Counted from the stretch's first letter, positions 1 through 12,834 are shown. The stretch is DNA of 64,000 bases from Scenedesmus sp. ARA3 (GCA_004335835.1 RWJK01001842.1:152477-216476); one strand, 5' to 3'. Translations and numbers: made by a program. The notes: a model not told the origin generated them from the letters alone.

Positions 1-3000
1 TGCTGGCGACGCAGCTATGTCGCAGTCATACCGTAGCGAGATGCCGTCCGTTTGTACTGCAAGCCTGCCGCTGCTGCTGCCAGCTGCTGCTGCTGCCGCC
101 TTCTGCTTCTTCTTGCTGCTGCTCCTGGGTGTTAGCCAGCCCCAGATGCCGCTTCCAGACGCCGGCGAGGCTGCTGCTGCTGTTGCTGCCTTGCTGCTGC
201 CCAGTCCAAAGCTGCGTGGTGTCCTGGGCGTCTGTTGCGCGCTGCCCCTGGGCGTCTTAGAGCCAGCCTGCACTGCCTGGGCGCTGCCAGCTGTAGCATT
301 GCCTGCTGCTGCTTTTGCCGTGTCTGGCGTGCACAGGTCGATCACTGTCAGCTGTCCACTGCTGCTGCTGCTGCTGCTGCTGCTGGGCTTGGCGTGCAGC
401 GGCCCAACAGTCGCGGCTGAGGCGCCCGAGGCAGCTGATGCCTCTGATACGCGGCGGCATGAGACAGAGCACGCCCCATCAGGGCTGGCAGAGAAGCTGC
501 TGCTGTGCCTGGCACTGGTGCCGCTGCTGCTGGCATGGCTGCGCTGCAGCATGGCGTGCTGGTAGTAAGCCAGCATGTCCTCAATCAAGTGCTGCTTCAG
601 CTTGCGCTTGCCACACGGCAGGCTGCAGAGCAGAGTAACAGGAGCCGTCGCAGCAGAGCAGCAGCATGTTAGTGCACGTGTGCGCAGCAAGCAGCAGCAG
701 GCCAGTCGATTCCCTGGAGCAACCATGAGCCAGATTAGCTGTGGCGTTGCCGGCGCAAGCACCACCACCGCGGCGTATTGACCAAGCAACGAACACACGC
801 CCACACACTCAAGCCCCATGTGCTAGCGTTCTGTATCCAGCAGCATATCACCTGCCCTCCAGCACCACCATGCAGGTGCACCAAATCAGCAGCCTCAGCC
901 CAGCCCCTGCCTTCACGCGTGCCTCACCTCATGCTGTGCGCCATGCCGCCCATCCTGCAGCCCTTGAGGAACGCCTTCAGCGGCTCAACCTTCAGCTCCT
1001 CACCCTCCACCTCAGCAAATGCACGCTGCGCTGCTGCCACGTCCAGCTCATGCTCCGGCCTGTACACTGACGGCCAACTGCTGCCGGGGCCTGCTGCTGC
1101 TTGCCCACCCTCCGCTGCTGCAGCTGCTGCCGCTGGCGCTGCCGCAGCTTCCTGCAAGCCAGCCATGCTCAGGCGAGGCAGTGAGACCCGCACGCTGCCG
1201 CCGCTGCTGCGGGGAGCGCTAGGCTGCTGCTGCTGCTGCTGCTGCCGGCCGCCGTGCTGCACAACTGGCTCTTCAATGTGCGCCAGGTGAGCACTGGCCA
1301 GGGATGCAGAAGACCCATCAAACGGGCTGTCAGCGCGGTCGTCAGCAAGTGACAGAGACTCACGGTCTGACACGCTGCTGCCCTGCGCACTGCTGCCACC
1401 TGCTAGCGACGGCTCCACCTCGTATCCGCTCTCACTGGCCAGCTCCCCATCTCCACCCTCGTCTGGCTCTGCAGCTTCGCTGTCCTCCTCGCTGTCCCCT
1501 GCTTCAACTTCCCGCCCCTGCTGCTGCTCCGTCTCATCTTCTTCCTCAGGCTGCCCCGGCAGCTGCTCATACCTGCTGTTCTGCTTGCGGCCCTGCTGCT
1601 GCTGCTGCCGCTGCTCAGGCAGCTGTATGCCTCGGCAGGGCTCTTCTGCAATCACTGCTGCTGCCACAGGTGTCTGAGCGCCAGTAGGCGTCTCAGGCAG
1701 CTGGTCCACCACTTTGGATGATAGCGCCGCTGACAGGCTTTGGGCCTCAGCCATGAGGTCATGCACCTTCAAGGAGATGTGCTCCCTGCAGCGCAGCTTG
1801 TCTGCGTACAGCTTCTGCACGCTGCTCTGCAGACTGGCCTCCAGCTGTTCTGCATGGCGCTGCTGCAACTCAGCAAGCTGCGCTGCATGTGCCGCCTTAT
1901 CATCAGCAGCCTGCCGCTGCAGCTGCAAGATGGTGGCCTTGGCAGCGTCACTCGCTTGCTGCCACTCCTCACGCTCCTGCTGCAGCTGTGCACGCAGCTG
2001 CGCTGCCTGCTGTGCAGCCAACTCGCGCTCAGAGTTCAGCAGCTGCTGCTGCTGGTGCAACTCCTGCCGCAGCTGCTTGCTAGTGCTGCGTTCGGCATCC
2101 AGCAGCTGCTGCATCCCCTGTGCGCCAGTGACACAGCTACTGCAGGTGCCGCCTGCCCGCGCATGCTGCATCTGCTGCCTGCGCAGCTGCTGCTGCAGTC
2201 GACTGCAGTCTGCAGCAACCTGCTGCATGCTAGCACTGACTGAGGTCAGCAGCGTTTCTGCTGCCAGCCGCGCCTGCTTCTGAGTTTGCAGCTGCTGCTG
2301 TGACTCTGCAAGCTCCTGCTGCAACTGCTTGTGCGCTGCTGCAGCGGCTGCTGCCGCGTGCTGCATCTGCTGGCCGAGCTGCCGACTGCTGTGCTGTGCA
2401 GCTTCCGTAGCAGCTTGCTCCTGCTTTAGGTTATCACCCAGCTGTGCTGCTAACTGTTCTGCTGTTATCCTGGCTGCAGCCTCTTGCTGCAGCTGCTGCT
2501 GCAGTGCTGAAGCCACAGCTGCCTGCTCTTTCAGCTGCACCTGCAGCGATTGAGCCACTTGCTGCTGCTCAGTGCACATGTCGCTGGCGGAGCGCGCTGC
2601 AGCCTGCTGTGCGGTTAGCTGCTGCTGCAGCTGCTCACACTGGCCAGTGATAGACTGCAGGCCTGACTCAGCTGACCTGAGCAGTGCAACCGAATCTGCC
2701 TGCCCTGCCTGAGCCTGCTGCAGTGCCTGCTGCAGCTGTTGCATCTTAGCCTGGTCAGCTGCCTGCTGCCGTTGCAGCGCTGCCTCCCTTGCATTAGTAA
2801 CACACAGCTCCTGCGACACTGCTGCCAGCTGCTGCTGCAGCGAGCTGCTGTGCTGCTGGGAGGCCACTGCTTTAGCTTCCTGCATGTCAAAGCATTGAAA
2901 GGTAATCAGTCACAACCCAACTGACTGTACTGGCAAGTTTCTTGGTTTGCAGCGGCAACTACTTGATAGTATGTTGCCTGCCTACTATATCGCAAGCCAC

Positions 3001-5773
3001 GCCAAAGCCACACAGTTCTGAACCAGCGTTGCATGGTACCCACCGTTTCCTCCCGCAGCTCCGCGTATGCTGCTTGAACAGCGTTCAGCTGCTGCAGCAG
3101 CACCTTGTCGCTGCCCACGCCCTTGTTGAGCACCGCAGCTTTGGCCAGCTGGTCCTGCAGCTCCTCAATCTGCAGCAGCAGGACATCGGGTTGTCAGCAA
3201 CCCGCCCTCAACAGCCAGCGCAACTGGCGATGCCCATGCTGCTGTGCCGCGCATGGGTGTGGAGCACATGTCAAGCTGGAGCTAGCGGGTGGTGCAGCTG
3301 CAGAATCTGTCACCATGTGCGCGCTGCTCAGGCAGCATGCTTAGGAATGAGCGATGATGCAGTCCACCCCGCAAGGTGCTGACCTGCTGCTGCAGCCGCG
3401 TGATGATCTCGTCCTTCAGCTCCCGGTTCACGGTGGGCTTGTTCTTGATCGCCCGAGCCATCTCAGCAAAGCGCAGTGTCTCCTTGGTCAGCGCCAGGTT
3501 CTCCCGCGCGGTGCTGATGCATGCAATGACCAGCAGCTTGCTGTTGCCGCCGCCCAGCGCGTCCCGCAGCTTGTAGGTCAGCTTGCTGTTCCTGCAGGCC
3601 ACACGGGGATGCAAGTATTGTCAGCATGCTGGTGTTGTGACAGCGAGGACAATAGCAATCGGCATGCGTTGCGTCAAGCAGCTCGGATGAAAACACAGGC
3701 AACCTGGTGTTGAGGTGTGTACGAGGTTCCACCCAATCAATGGCCATCAACGCGTAAGCTGTGTTGTACCAGTTGCAGCAGCCTTAGTGACAGTGTGCCC
3801 AAAGTCTCACCTGTATGTGGGGACCTTCTTGCCCTGGAATACCTGGTCGATGACTGTTTTGAGGTGGCACAGGCTCTTGTTGATGTCGCCCGCCTCGACC
3901 TGCTGCTTGCCCTCAGCACCACTGCGCTTGATGTTCTCTGAGCCAGCCAGGTCAACCAGGTACAGCTTGCTGCAGGGGCATACATGTTACGGAGGAATTT
4001 GTCAATAAAGGCGACGATATAGGTCGTATTGTTTAGCTGCATACACCTTGCAATTATACCTGCTGCTGTGGTGCCGGTGACACCATTGCAACACCAGTTG
4101 AGACATGCAAATTGTCAAAACAGCAGCCAGTGAGTATCTACATCAGCTGGCTGGCCTCATCCACGTAGAAAATTATACAGAGGGTCCATGCTGCATCCAT
4201 CATCCACAGCAAAAGCAGCACCCACCCTGTGAGGTATGTGAATACCCCGTCATCGCCTGCCTTGCCTGCTGCGTCGCCCTCGCTGCGTGGCGACTCCAGA
4301 GCTGCGCTGCTGCCTTCTGCATTGAGTGAGCCAGATGAGCTGCACCGCCTGCTTGCAGCCCTGCTGGCACCTGGGCTGCTTGCAGGACTGCTGTCACTGT
4401 CGTCATCATCACTGATAGCAACGCCATCGCTCCTCACGCGCTTTCGCTGTTGCAGCGTGAGTGTGATGATTGCATGCGAGCGGCTGCTGGTCTCATTGAG
4501 CACAGTGGCAGCTGTCTTGCGCTTGCGCAGCGCAGCATGTACCAGCTGCTTCAGCTCCTTGCTGCTCCTGACTTCCTTCCCTTCCAGCAGCCTCGCAGGG
4601 CCTTTGCTGCTGTTGCTGCTGCTGCTGCTCTTGGTGGTTAGCTTGGCAGATTGCCTGGGTGTGGCCAGGATTGGCTGCACAGCTGCTTGGCCTGGCAGTG
4701 CTGCCACCAGGTCCGTGAAGTTCTCCTGCAAGCATAAAACAGGCACAGGAGCAACAGCATGCTGTGAGCATAAACGCGTGCAGGTATCCAGTTGGCACTT
4801 ATGCACGCTGGTACAGGCGTCCAAGACGGCTACCCAATTGCGGCACATGCATCGGCAGCAGTGCGCAGTTACTGTCTTGCAGGTGCTGGCTACTGCTTAC
4901 GTTGTACAGCTCCTGGATTGACACCGCCAGAGTGCAGGTGCGTGGGTCATAGAAGGCAAACAGCTCATCAATGATCCGGTTTGCTAGCCCAGGGCTGTCT
5001 CTGTTGCCCAGCATAGTGTAGGTTTTGCCAGAGCCCGAGGCACCTGTGGCAGCAGCATCAGTGCGGTTGTGTCCGTGTCAATCGCCCCAATCGTCCTGAG
5101 CATGCAGTGGTGCTTGCTGCATGCTGACACACATGCCCTTGCCGCAGGTGCTGAACCCCAAACTAAGACAGTGCTGTGCATGCTATACAGCACACACACG
5201 CTGCCAGGCAAGCCAGCATGTTTTTGTGGGGAATTTTGGTAGCACAGCAGACAACTGCGCCGGGGATTCTGCTCAAGGGCATCCTCACCATATGCCAGGA
5301 TGGTTGCATTGAAACCCTGATGCACGCTGTGCACGAGCGGCTGCACCTCTTGCTCATAGACAGCCTCGTCACCATCCCTAGGCAGATACACTCCATCAGC
5401 TTTGAACTCCTTGGCCTCCCTGTCTTTGCCAGATGCAAGGGCAACCTGGGACAGAGTCAGGTAGAACCAGGCAGCAGCTGTAAGGTGGAAACTCAGTCAA
5501 TGCACGCAATGATCACCCACCAGAGTTCCAACTATTGCTTCATATATTGGTTTGTGGGTTGAACAGCAGGCACTTCACACCAGCTCACAGCAGCAGCAGT
5601 ACTTCGGGCAGTACTCATGCTGCCAACTTGTCTTGGCTACCTGGCCGGCTGCAGAGCGGCCTGCTTACCTTTCCTGTGGATGGTATAGATATGGAGTCGC
5701 CTAATGCTTCCTGCTCAGCTGGCACGAAGGTCGGCCTTGCCTTCACAACAACCCTTCCTTGCTCTGACCGCAT
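1..5773 (-). CDS. Kinesin, N-terminal motor with long coiled-coil tail (3' end beyond window)
   Basis: Microtubule motor ATPase. Exons, high to low: 5773-5669, 5445-5289, 5043-4901, 4725-4226, 3969-3811, 3591-3384, 3169-3044, 2879-928, 622-1. They give 1324 codons in frame to the window edge. The start, M-R-S-E-Q-G-R, directly precedes the first motor strand (VVVKARP). The P-loop at about residues 88-95 reads YGASGSGKTYTM, switch I is NETSSRSHA (about 213-220) and switch II is LVDLAGSE (about 306-313). The motor ends near residue 400 with LRFAEMARAIKNKPTVN, which resembles the kinesin-4 group. The tail is Gln/Ala-rich coiled coil, then acidic and Ser-rich sequence. The TGA near 924 is avoided by a donor (ATGAG/GTGAGG at 927) that joins in frame to CGKRKLKQHL in exon 9. 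Two Ser-rich inserts interrupt the motor, one before switch I and one of about 70 residues before switch II. The subfamily is uncertain. Confidence 0.92.
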
Positions 5774-6417
5774 TCTCTCCAGCAGCTCCCGCAGCTCACG
5801 ATGTATATTTCATTCAACTTCTTTTCTGATGGTCCGTGCAAAGGCGTCTGACCAGCAGCTCGACAGGAAAACGCGAGACTGTTGGCATGCCGTGCCTCTG
5901 CAGTTCATCCTTTCCGCATGATACGTAATATGTAGCCTCATTTGACGTCGTGGATCAGCCAAGCTGCTCAACTGTGCCACAGTCAGACGGATTGTTCAAA
6001 CGCCTTGTTGTGACAGTTACAAGAGTTTTGTGCTTATTGCTCGCCTGCTGGACGTCCCTCTCGCCACTGCTGCAGCACAGCGACCAAATAAAGTCACAGA
6101 GTTTGCTCCGATGCTTCAGCAATGCTTTGCCAGACTGTGTAGGCCCTCTAGCCTGTTGTACTGCATGGACAGCCGCCAATTGCAAGGGCTGTCGTACTGT
6201 GCTGACAGTCACTTCAGAACTGCCTGCTTGCAATGACCTGCAGACACCTGGTGCAGTCACCCCACTGCTCGATCACTGCACAGTAAGTCCGCGCGTGTAA
6301 ATTGTTACCATTCGTATGCCCCGGTCAACCATCCAACCCTATATCCGTACCCAAACCCCGACCTGCCAATCCTAACCCTCGCCAACCCCAGCAGCCTCAC
6401 CCCTAGCAGTGCTGCAT
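5774..6417. other. Intergenic: kinesin 5' side and bL9 3' flank
   Basis: No gene is seen here. The stretch holds the upstream region of the kinesin and the downstream flank of bL9, both on the minus strand. A minus-strand TGTAA (6017-6021) about 400 bases past the bL9 stop could be a poly(A) signal, though it is far away. A C/A-rich run near 6320-6400 resembles a degraded CCCTAA-type repeat but has no regular unit. Confidence 0.5.
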
Positions 6418-8606
6418 TTACTTCTTCTTTGCCTGCGCGTTCTTCTCCCGCTGGATCAGCACGTTGAAGGTGCCGGTGACCTCTGGGTGCAGCTTCACGC
6501 TGCACTCAAAGGTGCCCAGTGTCTTGATGTCTGGCACCTCCAGCTCAAACTCAGCAATGCTGCGGCCTGTCTGCTGGTAGATGGCGTCAACAATCTCCTG
6601 CTTGGTCACGCTGCGAGTGAAAGGCAGCAGAAACAGTAAAATAAGGCAGTTGTTAGGCCCCTTTCCTCGCACTGCCTGAGTCGCTGCCACGTGCACTTGT
6701 ATTACGTTGGAATACAGGCGCGCTATAAGCCGAACTCACGGCTTCTGCTAGCTAGCAGACATCGTGGCGTGCACATGCAGACAACTACAGCCTTCAAGCA
6801 TGTGGCTCTGTGCCGCAACCATTCTAGTTTGAGCTGCGCTGCCCCGCACCTGCCGAAGAGCTGGTCCTTGTCGCCTGCCTTCTTCTTGAGCGCAAACTTG
6901 CCGATGGTGGACAGAGCGTTGGCAAAGGCCTGCGCCTGTGCCTTCTCCTGCAAGCATAAAGTACATGCACAGGTTCAACAGGCAGTACTGCGCACCTTTC
7001 TCGACAGGTAAGCATCTCCAACCTTTATAGACAGCAGCACAAGCAGCCTAGCAACAGCATCCAGCACGGGCGCATGAATGATCAAACGCCACACATGCAC
7101 CTGCATGCCTCTTTTTTGTTACCAGCTCTACAAGACTAGCAGACACCAGGCTGGTTGGTCGTGCCGCAGCTGGGTGTAGCTGCTGCTTCGCACCTCTAGC
7201 TTAGCCCTGACAGCGTTCTCCTTCTGCTTGCGAAGGTCCCTGCAGCACAGCACACCAGCAAACCAGGGTCAGCCAGCATCAAAGGTAACCCATCTTGAGC
7301 GCAGCTGTCCCTGCTGCTGCGCCTTGGTGGGAGAACCCAGTGCAGTGCAGTGCACGTCATGGCAGCCTAACCAAGCATGTCTAGGACGCCATTGCGACAC
7401 TGCTTGCTGCTGCCGCCACGCGGCTGTGCGGCACCGCTGCAGCAGCACCACTCCCACTCCCAGCAGCATTCACCAGCCAGCCAGCTGACAAATCCCAGCA
7501 TGCAGCCAGCCAGCCAGCCAGCCCGCCGCAGCCCGCCACTCACTCCAGGATGCGCTCGTTGGCGATCTTTGCGATGCCCTGGGGCTGCAGGAAGTTGCGC
7601 CAGTAGCCGATGGGCACGTTCATCAGCTGGCCTGTGCTGCCCAGCTTCTCAATGTCCCTCAGCAGGATGACCTGGCAGGGCAGCAGAAGCAGCAGCAGGA
7701 GCGTCAGCAACATAGAAGCACAAAACAGAGAGGTGCGGAACCCCCCCGTGCTGCACAAGCATTCTCAAGCGCGCCTGCGCACGACAACTGCTGCAACCAC
7801 GCTGTCACAATAACTGCGCTGACAGCATACTTCACCAATCCAGGCTGTGTGCAGCACTGCTGCTGCTGCCGCCGCTGCTGCTGCTGCTGCTGCTGCTGAG
7901 CACTGAACCACCGCCGTTACTGTTCTGTCTGGCAGCCAGTGCACCAGTCCCTTGCTGATGCTGATGCCACCTGGGAGCCAAGAGACTGTAGCTGCTGCCT
8001 GGTGTTAAGCGGCCCTGCTGCACTTGCTTCTGCTGCCTGGCGTCACGTGGCTTATGTGGTGCACCACTGGTGACTGCTGCCAGTTCCTGCTTCAGCCTGC
8101 CTTGCTGCTTCTGCTTCTGCTGCTGCTCCTGAACCTGTTCACACCTTCTGCTTCTTCTGCACACGCTTGTTTGCCTCCACGACCAGCGTGCTGCGGGACA
8201 TGGCTGGGCGCACAGCGCTGGCCTTGAAGGTGGTGTTCTGCAACGCAGCAGGGATGCATAACAAGTGCATGTCTGTGAGCCCATGGAATAGTTGTATCTA
8301 TCAGGGTCTACATTGGCGATGCACTGGGCCCCAGCCACTGCCCTGCTGCATCCGTGCCATGCTGCTCGTGCTGCTGTCCCTCTGACAGCTGCTGCTGTGA
8401 CCTGCTGGCATGTGCTGAAACGGCTGTTACGGCTATCCGGGGCTTTCAGGACTGCAAGCCACCACAATGAGCCGCGGTGGGCGGAGAGACTGATGGCTGT
8501 GTGGCGCAGCAGTCCCCTGCCCCGGGATGGTGTCGCAGCCAACATACTGATAGCTACCATTGACAGGATAAAACATTTTCGTGCTCACCACGCTCATGGT
8601 GCGCAT
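6418..8606 (-). CDS. PRPL9: Chloroplast 50S ribosomal protein bL9 precursor
   Basis: Large-subunit protein bL9 of the plastid ribosome, which binds 23S rRNA through its N-domain. Exons: 8606-8589, 8237-8145, 7671-7544, 7239-7194, 6947-6850, 6610-6418, giving 191 aa. The N-domain signature is [16 protein letters not shown] followed by [16 protein letters not shown]. Next come the charged connecting helix ([14 protein letters not shown]) and a C-domain with [10 protein letters not shown] and [11 protein letters not shown], as in bacterial L9. The first ~35 residues are rich in Ser, Thr, Arg and Ala and end in [12 protein letters not shown], as expected of a stromal transit peptide. The first exon codes only six residues (MRTMSV) and is the weakest part of the model. 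The rest is frame-checked and matches the family over its whole length. It diverges from NF-YC across a shared upstream region. Confidence 0.92.
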
Positions 8607-9168
8607 TTTGACGAGCTGCTGTTGCAATACAGGGCTGGCAGGCGATGTGTTCAGCCTCCACCTCTAGTGTGAAAGTCAGCAAAGTCGTGCAGCAGGCTGA
8701 GGAGATCGTGAAGGTGACATTCCGTTGAATAGGTCGAAGCGTAATTTGCTCAGCTGTGCACCACCCCGTACCCTGGTGTAACATTTTCGTCTTGTCCTCC
8801 TGTTCTCCTGTGTTGGTTCGCCTCGTTACCAATGCATCTGGTTCAGATTTTACCTTTCATCGAATTCCTACCTGCTGTCATTGCAAGTTTCCACTGTGCC
8901 ACGCACACCCGCAAGTTTATCCCCAGTCCTGGCTATTCAGCCTGCGCACCTTCGAAGTGCAAGAGCAACAATCCTATCCAGTTGTAGTTTGTCGTTGTTT
9001 TGTGTGGAGTATCCGACTCTCATTCAGGTGAGGCCTCACACACACTCTCCTCTGCAGCAGAGTCAGCAAATGCACCCATCCTATGGTTAGCATAACCCTG
9101 TCTGCAGGACAGCCAGCAACTCCAAGCTTATTACTCACTTTCAGGCCAAGTGTGCTGCTGCTGGGTGC
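8607..9168. promoter_or_regulatory. Divergent promoter region, bL9 (-) / NF-YC (+)
   Basis: Head-to-head intergenic stretch of about 560 bases that must hold both promoters and 5' UTRs. It has fewer CTG runs than its surroundings and is pyrimidine-rich near 8770-8960. No clear TATA box or other defined element was recognised. Confidence 0.5.
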
Positions 9169-9689
9169 GTGCAGGCAGCAACAGCAGCAGCAGTCATGTC
9201 AGGCTATGGGGGCAACCAGTACACGCAGCAACAGCAGCAGCAGTATGCAGCAGTGCCGCAAGGCGACATGTATGCAGAGCTGCTAGCTCCATTTTGGGAG
9301 CAGCAGGTACAAGAGGTCGGCCAGGTTGGCAGGGACGCAGCAGAGTTCAAGAACCACCAGCTGCCGCTGGCCAGGATAAAGAAGGTGGGTGCAGGCATAT
9401 TTGCATGGCATGTGATGCTGTGCCAGCATTGCCGACGCCAGTGCTGATGCTGCTGCAGTCAATTTGTCGAGCAGTCTCCTGCATGTTCAACAGGCATCAA
9501 AGCAGCAGATTCTGGCGTTGTACTAGACGTAATGTTTACGACTCGCAGTGCTCGCTACGGGCAGCAACTCAACCCATAGCAGGGCACATTGAAGGGCTAG
9601 CTACATGGACTGCCAGTTTGCTAGTTCATCTGCCAATTGTTTTGAGTCGTGCTGCGTCTGCTGCTGCTGCGTCTGCTGCTGCTGCTGCG

Positions 9690-9737
<48 letters not shown>

Positions 9738-10765
9738 GCTGCTGCTGCTGCTGCTGCTGCTGCTGCAGATCATGAAGTCTGATGAGGACGTGCGCATGAT
9801 CAGTGCGGAGGCACCAGTACTGTTTGCCAAGGTGAGCGTCACCCACACATGGTGGCAACCACCTTCACAGCAACTTGGGGAGCCGGTTCAAGCAGCGCGT
9901 CATAAACAGCATGCTTACCCGTGTTACACGGAGCGCTAGGATTGATGGTTGCGTACATGTGCGTGCACACTGACTGAGGTTGCTTCTGTTGCTGCTGCTG
10001 CTGCTGCTGCTGTTGATGTCACTGTTGTGCGTACCAACCATGCTGTGCATTGTGCATGTCTGTGCTGTGCCCTGCCAGGCGTGCGAGATGTTCATCCTGG
10101 AGATGACGCTGCGCAGCTGGGCACACGCGGAGGAGAACAGGCGCCGAACGCTGCAGCGCTCTGACGTGGCGGCGGCCATCAGCAGGAATGAAATCTTCGA
10201 CTTCCTGGTGCGTGGTTGGTTACATTACATCACATCATAAACACAAACACACGATGTTGATGTGATGCCTTTCCTGTCTCTGGCACCTGGCCTGCCTGCC
10301 CATCTAACTGCCTTTGTTGAGTTGACTATCACACAGCCCTTTGCCACCTTAAGAGCTTTTCCTGTCATAGAGCTTTTTCCTGTCATAGAGCTTTTTCCTG
10401 TCATTGCTAGCTTTTGTATCTCAAAATTCTTTCTTGGCCAACCTATGGTACGTACCTGTTGCACTTCGTCATTTGCCTGCTGCGCACAGGCTGACGTTGT
10501 GCCAGTGGACGAGGCAGCCAAGGAGGGCGAGCAAGCAGCAGCACCTTCGCCGGCAGTGCAGCCAGCAGCAGCTGCTGCAGCACCCGGCATGTACGCTTAC
10601 AACTATACTGCAGCAGACCAGGCAGTAGCAGCAGCAGCAGCAGCAGCAGCTGGAGGCGCAGTCGATCCTGCCATGCTGGCGTATCAGCAGCAGGCGGGGT
10701 TGGTGCCGGGGCAGCAGTGGGCAGCAGGCGGGCTGCCTGATGGCGCAGCAGATGGGCAGCAGTAG
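9169..10765 (+). CDS. NFYC: NF-YC, histone-fold subunit of the CCAAT-binding factor
   Basis: Subunit C (HAP5) of the trimeric CCAAT-binding transcription factor; it pairs with NF-YB through a histone fold, in the nucleus. Exons 9169-9384, 9769-9831, 10079-10207, 10490-10765 give 227 aa. A second in-frame ATG at 9196 ([11 protein letters not shown]) would give 218 aa and may be the true start. The conserved core runs from [11 protein letters not shown] through [50 protein letters not shown] and [20 protein letters not shown], a complete and typical NF-YC histone fold. The tail is Ala/Gln-rich, as in other NF-YC proteins. Intron 1 ends in a long CTG run that leads straight into the acceptor, and intron 3 holds a threefold 17-18 bp repeat. 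Confidence 0.95.
9649..9768 (+). repeat. (CTG)n tract abutting the NF-YC exon 2 acceptor
   Basis: About 110 bases of nearly uninterrupted CTG with scattered CGT and CCG variants. It ends directly in the CTGCAG acceptor of exon 2, so the repeat occupies the place of a polypyrimidine tract. Confidence 0.9.
10352..10404 (+). repeat. Threefold tandem repeat in NF-YC intron 3
   Basis: Three head-to-tail units at 10352-10368, 10369-10386 and 10387-10404, each AGAGC followed by four or five T and then CCTGTCAT. It lies entirely within the intron. No function is evident. Confidence 0.9.
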
Positions 10766-12781
10766 CAGCGGAGGCTCTCCACAGCAGCTGCAGGGGCCTT
10801 TGTGCCTGCTCAATGCTGTGGCTGGTGCAGCGTAGCACGAAAGACGAGAGCGTAGAATGGCTTTGCGGCAGGTGCCCATAAGGTGTCAAAATGTACGCAT
10901 GTGAATGTGCTGTTTGATGTGGCTTGGCTGCAGTGTATGTTGGCAGGGACCGTAAGGGCAACAGTGACTACTGGGTGCCTGCGCCTCAGCCAGCTGGCAG
11001 CAGCAGCGTGAGCTTTGGCGGGTTTGATCAGGTTGTTGGGGCATTGATTGTAGCCAGGTGACCCCCACAGACCGTGTATGCCTGGTTCTAATCACACCAG
11101 CTGCGCTGCAACCAGCTGCCACAGCTGGTGTGACGGTTGAATTTCACACTAAGCAGGGGTCTGGTTTTTACAGAGCATAGCAGTTCACAATGCATTGACC
11201 ATGGTCGCACTGATTGTAACAGCCCAGGCCTCAGACTCTGGTTTGGAACCTGGCATGCAACGGGCCAACTTGGCTGGTGACTGGCCGAGACGTCTCGGCT
11301 TGTCGACAAGCGCGATGACACCGCTGGAAACCTGCCAGCTGCCAGCATCCTGGCACAGCACAATGCCAAACAACAGCAGTCGTTACCTAAGATGGCGCCA
11401 GGACCCACATGTAACTTTCCTCTGTTAGCAAATCACCACCAGCCATGACAAGCTTGTTACAGTATCACACCGTGGTGAATGCACCACCAAAGGTCCCGGC
11501 CTGCATCATGCAGGCAATGATTGCCTTCGAAACCCCATGCAAACCACGGGCTGTTGCAGCCACCCGGTGGGCCAGAGGCATCAATCACAGCCCTAGAGCA
11601 GCGTGCACACCAACCTTGAAGCCACAAGCCCCGCAATAGGACACACGCCATAGCCGCCTGGGCTGGATAGAGCCTCTGGCAGCAGCCTTGCATTGGCAGA
11701 GACCCAACTGAGCTGTACTGGCTTGCAAGCCCTAGAAGCGTGTTGCCGCAGCGGCGGCGCTGCATGCTTGTTGGCAAGCTAGCCACGACAGCTTGCTGCA
11801 ACTGCAGCATGCCAACAACCAGGCGGTGGCTGCACCAGCAGGCGCAGAAATGCTCTGCAGGTCGGCTCAGTACAGCATGACACCACATGCAGCGCTGGAC
11901 CAGCTCACACAGGTGTTGTGGTGCTGGCCAAAACAAAGACGTCGAAGTGTCACACAACCGCACAACACCATGCAGCACAAAACAAACGAGAGACACACAA
12001 GACACAAACACCGCCTGAGCCGAGATGACGCCACGATACCAGCCACACCGAAGCAGGCTGCTGCTTGCTCAACGCAGCATTTGCCCACACCTGCCAGCTG
12101 GCCTGCGCCCTCTCACCACAACTGCAACAACAACAACCCAGAACACACTCTCTGCCAGGCAATGGTGCTGCTGCTCTGCGCCAACCTGGTTGCATGTCAA
12201 TCAGAATGCAGCTGCAGCTGTACAAGGAGCCACGATCATCAGCAGCAGCTGCAGCTGCTCAGTGCCCTCAGCACTGAATTGCCCTCAGCGCTGCTGCTCA
12301 GCGCCTTCAGCACTAATGCTCCGCACTAGTGCTCAGTGCCCTCGGCGTTCCTCTCAGTGCCCTCCCACTGCTGCTCAATGCCCTCACCACTGCTGCTCAA
12401 TGCCCTCACCACTGCTGCTCAGCGCTGCGCCAGTCCCTCCTGGCTGCCTGCAGTGCCTGTCTTGAGCCGCGCTGCTGCTGCTGCTTCCTGTGCTACCGCG
12501 CTGCTGTCGCCCCTGCAAACACAGAATATGACCGAGGAAAAGCTCAGGCACTCATATAAGAATCCTGCAATGATGGCTGGTACTGGATCAAGTTGCATAT
12601 GAGGACTGCATGAACAATGCGTGACAGAAATGACGACAGGCAGCATCCCTGGCCATGCATGTTGCAGGCCTACAGCAGCCGACACCATGCCCAGGTGCTA
12701 CAGGCATAGCGGGTACAGGATATGACGAGGATCCCTGCAGGATGCTGAGCGGGCCCTTCTCCGGCACACAAATGGAGGCTG

Positions 12782-12831
<50 letters not shown>

Positions 12832-12834
12832 CGC
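10766..12834. other. Convergent intergenic region, NF-YC (+) / SCO1 (-)
   Basis: No convincing gene in about 2 kb. It should carry the 3' UTRs of both neighbours. TGTAA motifs on the plus strand at 11215 and 11410 could end NF-YC. A degenerate tandem array at about 12243-12425 (22-26 base units with CTGCTCAATGCCCTCA) and a CAG run at 12783-12830, next to the SCO1 stop, are the only clear structures. Open frames here, such as minus 11457-12011, lack family features and spliceable neighbours. Confidence 0.55.
12243..12425. repeat. Degenerate 22-26 bp tandem array
   Basis: Successive units around CTGCTCAATGCCCTCACCA. The last copies, near 12369-12420, are almost identical and the earlier ones are diverged. 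It lies in the 3' intergenic space between NF-YC and SCO1. Confidence 0.8.

Noticed and set aside
924..2885. A free-standing 653-residue Gln/Ala coiled-coil protein
   Set aside because: It is the large tail exon of the kinesin; acceptor and donor at its ends keep the frame with the motor exons and with exon 9.
6310..6400. Telomere-like CCCTAA sequence
   Set aside because: Only scattered AACCCT words with no repeat period; also seen near 35130.
11457..12011. 184-codon minus-strand open frame
   Set aside because: No domain, odd Cys/Trp-rich composition, no splice partners; most likely chance in a G/C-rich intergenic region.
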